Positions 63,301-64,000 of a stretch of 64,000 nt of DNA are shown here, in pieces. Source of the DNA: Coccinella septempunctata. Lineage: Eukaryota > Arthropoda > Insecta > Coleoptera > Coccinellidae. A program made the position numbers and the translations under genes. The DNA lies in contig NC_058191.1 in assembly GCF_907165205.1 (NCBI RefSeq), positions 10,666,501 to 10,730,500 of the forward strand, written 5' to 3'. The notes beneath the pieces are model-generated. The model was not told where the DNA came from. It made no database searches and saw nothing but the letters and a program-made list of their open reading frames with translations. Position 1 is the first letter of the stretch, and each line of letters starts with the position of its first letter.

Positions 63301-63833
63301 GACAGAGAAGCTACAGATTTTGAAGTTTGTAACGAAGAGAAAAATCCTTTGTTTGGCGTAATGTGTTGTTGAGAGCTTGATTTTTGTAATACTGTTTCTT
63401 TCCTGGTGATTGATTTTCCCTCACCCTGTTGAACAAGATTTCTATCATTTTAATTTCAATCTTGCTGAAGTGAAAATGAAAAACTAATGATGCATTTGTC
63501 ATTTTCCTTCTATGGAAATCGACTAAAATTTTACTTGACATAGAAATTTTTGAAGCTACCTGTTTCATATAAAAAAAGGCAACAAGACGAAAATAAACCT
63601 CACCGGTTCTTCATCTGAGTTATGGAATGCCCCGGTGGAGTCGAAAGTACCTCCACCGTCGACATTGGCCATAGCCCATTCCGGTAAATGATCCTCGTCC
63701 CAAGATCTTCTCATGTTATTGTTTCGATTTCCGTCGTTCCAGCCCATGCGATTTACTCGACCATCGGGATTTCCACTGTGTCTTTCAATTCTTTCATCAG
63801 GCTCGCCATCACCTCCCCTCCAACTGGACCTAC
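42352..63833 (-). CDS. GIGYF homologue (GYF-domain translational repressor), 5' end outside window
   Basis: Exons from high to low: 63833-63604, 63425-63010, 62955-62724, 54748-54455, 54203-54126, 49062-48673, 48523-47994, 47935-47611, 47354-47213, 47100-46837, 42798-42569, 42477-42352. All join in frame, giving about 1084 residues. The order matches GIGYF1/2: LPEWAMANVDGGGTFDSTGAF; the GYF domain (DQWFYQDPQGQMQGPFSSAE, MAEWYK joined to AGYF); a WDINKLPE segment like the DDX6-binding region; a long Lys/Glu coiled coil (47994-48523); Trp-containing SLAEIQ-type repeats; a Gln-rich linker; and the conserved end (FTNWC, VPTFVTFLKDIES, RILGFNVTSAPDRINVG). GIGYF binds PPGL motifs and works with 4EHP in mRNA silencing. 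The 4EHP-binding N-terminus is not in the window. A second donor at 42575 is possible for the penultimate exon. Confidence 0.93.
43284..43350. repeat. Hairpin module 1
   Basis: The loop at 43302-43330 runs from CCCCAAGGGC through CTATAACGCA to CCATGACTGA. The flanking arms TTTTATTCGCTA and TAGCGAAGAAAA pair at 11 of 12 positions, and the pairing extends outward through AGACT/GGTCT with a one-base bulge. Confidence 0.7.
43385..43452. repeat. Hairpin module 2
   Basis: The loop at 43404-43432 differs from module 1 by a single base. The arms ATCTCTTATTCTCTG and CAGAAAAGAAGAGAT pair at 13 of 15 positions, but with a different sequence from modules 1 and 3. Confidence 0.7.
43493..43556. repeat. 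Hairpin module 3
   Basis: The loop at 43512-43538 is two bases shorter (CTTACGCG in place of CTATAACGCG) but otherwise the same. The arms TTTCCCTTCAGTA and TAGCGAAGGGAAA pair at 11 of 13 positions, again with their own stem sequence. Confidence 0.7.
44731..45166. mobile_element. MITE copy 1, GGCCCGGTACTTTCAC-ended
   Basis: It opens GGTCCGGTATTTTCGCC and ends GAAAGTACCGGGCC, roughly complementary. Matching inner arms (TCGAATAAATTTTATTC and the ATCGAATAAATTTAGATATTC side) complete the terminal inverted repeats. Confidence 0.7.
45301..45756. mobile_element. MITE copy 2, same orientation
   Basis: It opens GGCCCGGTACTTTCACC and ends GTGAAAGTACCGGGCC, a perfect end pair. It agrees with copy 1 along nearly its whole length except for an interior stretch near 45425-45455. 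The two copies are 135 bp apart. Confidence 0.75.
50107..52150 (-). mobile_element. Non-LTR retrotransposon (jockey-like LINE), 5'-truncated
   Basis: The minus strand encodes the reverse transcriptase from its N-terminal side (LKNKNSYGCDGIPMKLVKD, IFKKGEPNDSQSYRPISLL, then GVPQGSILGPIIF) through the catalytic YADDT (near 50999-51016). The usual C-terminal domain follows (FLGLTIEETLDWGEHI, MQKRAFRMIWRM, RHRLSLTEKGPEY), ending at 50185. A stop codon near 51133 and a frameshift near 50940 inactivate it. A short tetranucleotide tail (TTTA repeats on the minus strand, 50107-50126) marks the 3' end. No endonuclease remains. It lies in GIGYF intron 49063-54125, in the same orientation as the gene. 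Confidence 0.85.
54749..55840. other. GIGYF intron, unassigned frames and a shared repeat
   Basis: Between about 54836 and 55284 both strands are open and the DNA is more GC-rich than its surroundings. The minus frame has LVHGLATLASSNSNDHKILR and KLKGKNNRAWKNGNKGKG, and the plus frame has other sequence. I recognise neither; the bit is probably retroelement-derived. 55530-55700 is the second copy of the repeat at 19240-19450. Confidence 0.35.
55841..55979. mobile_element. 139-bp near-perfect hairpin MITE
   Basis: CGGCCACCGAATGCGAAGTT from 55841 pairs with AACTTCGCATTCGGTGGTCG ending near 55978, and inward GAGCGAAGCTAAGCGTTTTC pairs with GAAAACGCTAAGCTTCGCTC. GACAAGCTACG and CGTAGCTTGTC close the stem. 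Almost the whole element is stem. Confidence 0.85.
56769..57310 (+). mobile_element. 5'-truncated LINE tail inserted in the older LINE, with target duplication
   Basis: The plus strand encodes only the C-terminal end of a jockey-like reverse transcriptase (QKRAIRIINKLSYRASCRGF, then ECLMFLFKNREYF, HRLTVTEKGAKYACMKLFNR and LIELEPYTVLEYL), stop at about 57185. It relates to the element at 50107-52150. It ends in a run of ACT/TAC triplets (57288-57312). CTGATGC occurs at both junctions (56762-56768 and 57311-57317). Removing the insert rejoins the older LINE. Confidence 0.8.
57288..57312. repeat. (ACT)n microsatellite forming the LINE 3' tail
   Basis: About eight uninterrupted ACT triplets follow the 3' end of the LINE fragment, as in elements that terminate in short tandem repeats instead of poly(A). 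Confidence 0.8.
59024..60970. mobile_element. Large inverted-repeat element in the GIGYF GYF-splitting intron
   Basis: AATGACACCAACATTAGTTG, GCGAAAATGTACCGTTTC and AACCTAAAGTTGCC near 59090-59155 are matched in reverse complement near 60870-60960 (GGCAACTTTAGG, GAAACGGTACATTTTCGTTG, ACTAATGTTGGTGTCATTCG). A second pair (CCCAGGTGACCATATCTCAT near 59297, ATGTTACTGGTCACCTGGG near 60717) adds an inner arm. The left end is ACAGGGTGTCCC. No transposase is seen. Confidence 0.65.
61279..62236. mobile_element. Inverted-repeat element with about 245-bp arms
   Basis: TACAGGCTGGGCAAAATTGG starts the left arm, and the right arm ends with CCAATTTTGCCCACCCTGTA. The arms match through GAGATAGAGGAAAAT, GAGAAACTAATAATGCCATC, TCTTCTTTTGTTTTCGAGTT and TTGATCATTATCTCCGTTCC and their complements. 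The core of about 490 bp is AT-rich and has no gene. Confidence 0.8.
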
Positions 63834-64000
63834 CTATAAAAAATTTATTTTGATAAATTTCATAGTTCAACCATTAAAATCTCTGAATTAGTTCCTCAAA
63901 TTCAGCACACGGTTTCTTATGGAGAAGCAAATACGGAAATGTGCTACATCTTTGAGGAATAGCCTGAATTACGAACTGAGTCAGTTGAAAAGTATAAATT

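Noticed and set aside
1..64000. CRISPR arrays, bacterial operons, tRNA or rRNA genes
   Set aside because: No regularly spaced direct repeats, ribosome binding sites, cloverleaf boxes or rRNA signatures were seen. The DNA is eukaryotic with spliceosomal introns.

Overview
The window reads as AT-rich insect nuclear DNA, and a beetle is my best guess. Introns are short (about 50 nt) where they have not been invaded. The genes have clear animal orthologues, and most of the remaining sequence is transposon debris. I can support the clade only loosely from sequence alone.

Host genes from left to right. (i) The last exon of an unrecognised plus-strand gene ends at 152. (ii) A divergent pair shares a promoter of about 480 bp: mitochondrial monothiol glutaredoxin 5 (minus, 15962-16424) and an EXD1-like piRNA-pathway protein (plus, 16909-18465). 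(iii) A LARGE-type bifunctional xylosyl/glucuronyltransferase (plus, 23141-31995, at least ten exons, 5' end not resolved). (iv) A protein phosphatase 1 beta catalytic subunit (flw/PPP1CB type; minus, six exons, 36480-41211). (v) A GIGYF homologue (minus, twelve visible exons, 42352-63833, continuing beyond the window), whose GYF domain is split by an 8 kb intron. These genes act in Fe-S cluster assembly, piRNA biogenesis, dystroglycan matriglycan synthesis, serine/threonine dephosphorylation and translational repression. I see no reason to treat them as one pathway.

Transposable elements fill most of the rest. At 8272-12341 there is a decayed Gypsy-type LTR element. Its minus-strand integrase, with a GPY/F module, is followed in the same orientation by a macro domain of the OARD1/TARG1 (ADP-ribose glycohydrolase) type. 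Two later insertions break it. One (10793-11594) lies in the integrase with a visible target duplication, and the other (8611-10377) splits the macro domain in two. This retroelement-encoded macro domain is the most interesting thing in the window.

Other elements are Tc1/IS630-type transposase remnants (4140-4563, 14040-14405), non-LTR retrotransposons (759-1338, 50107-52150, 55984-58994, with another LINE tail inserted at 56769-57310), and many long-inverted-repeat elements. Several of these are nested palindromes, such as 25251-26205 inside 24637-26669 in a LARGE intron. Inside a GIGYF intron, three hairpin modules (43284-43556) keep a near-identical loop while their stems differ in sequence but remain complementary.

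I saw no tRNA, rRNA or CRISPR array. Exon boundaries were read by hand from GT/AG sites and reading-frame continuity.
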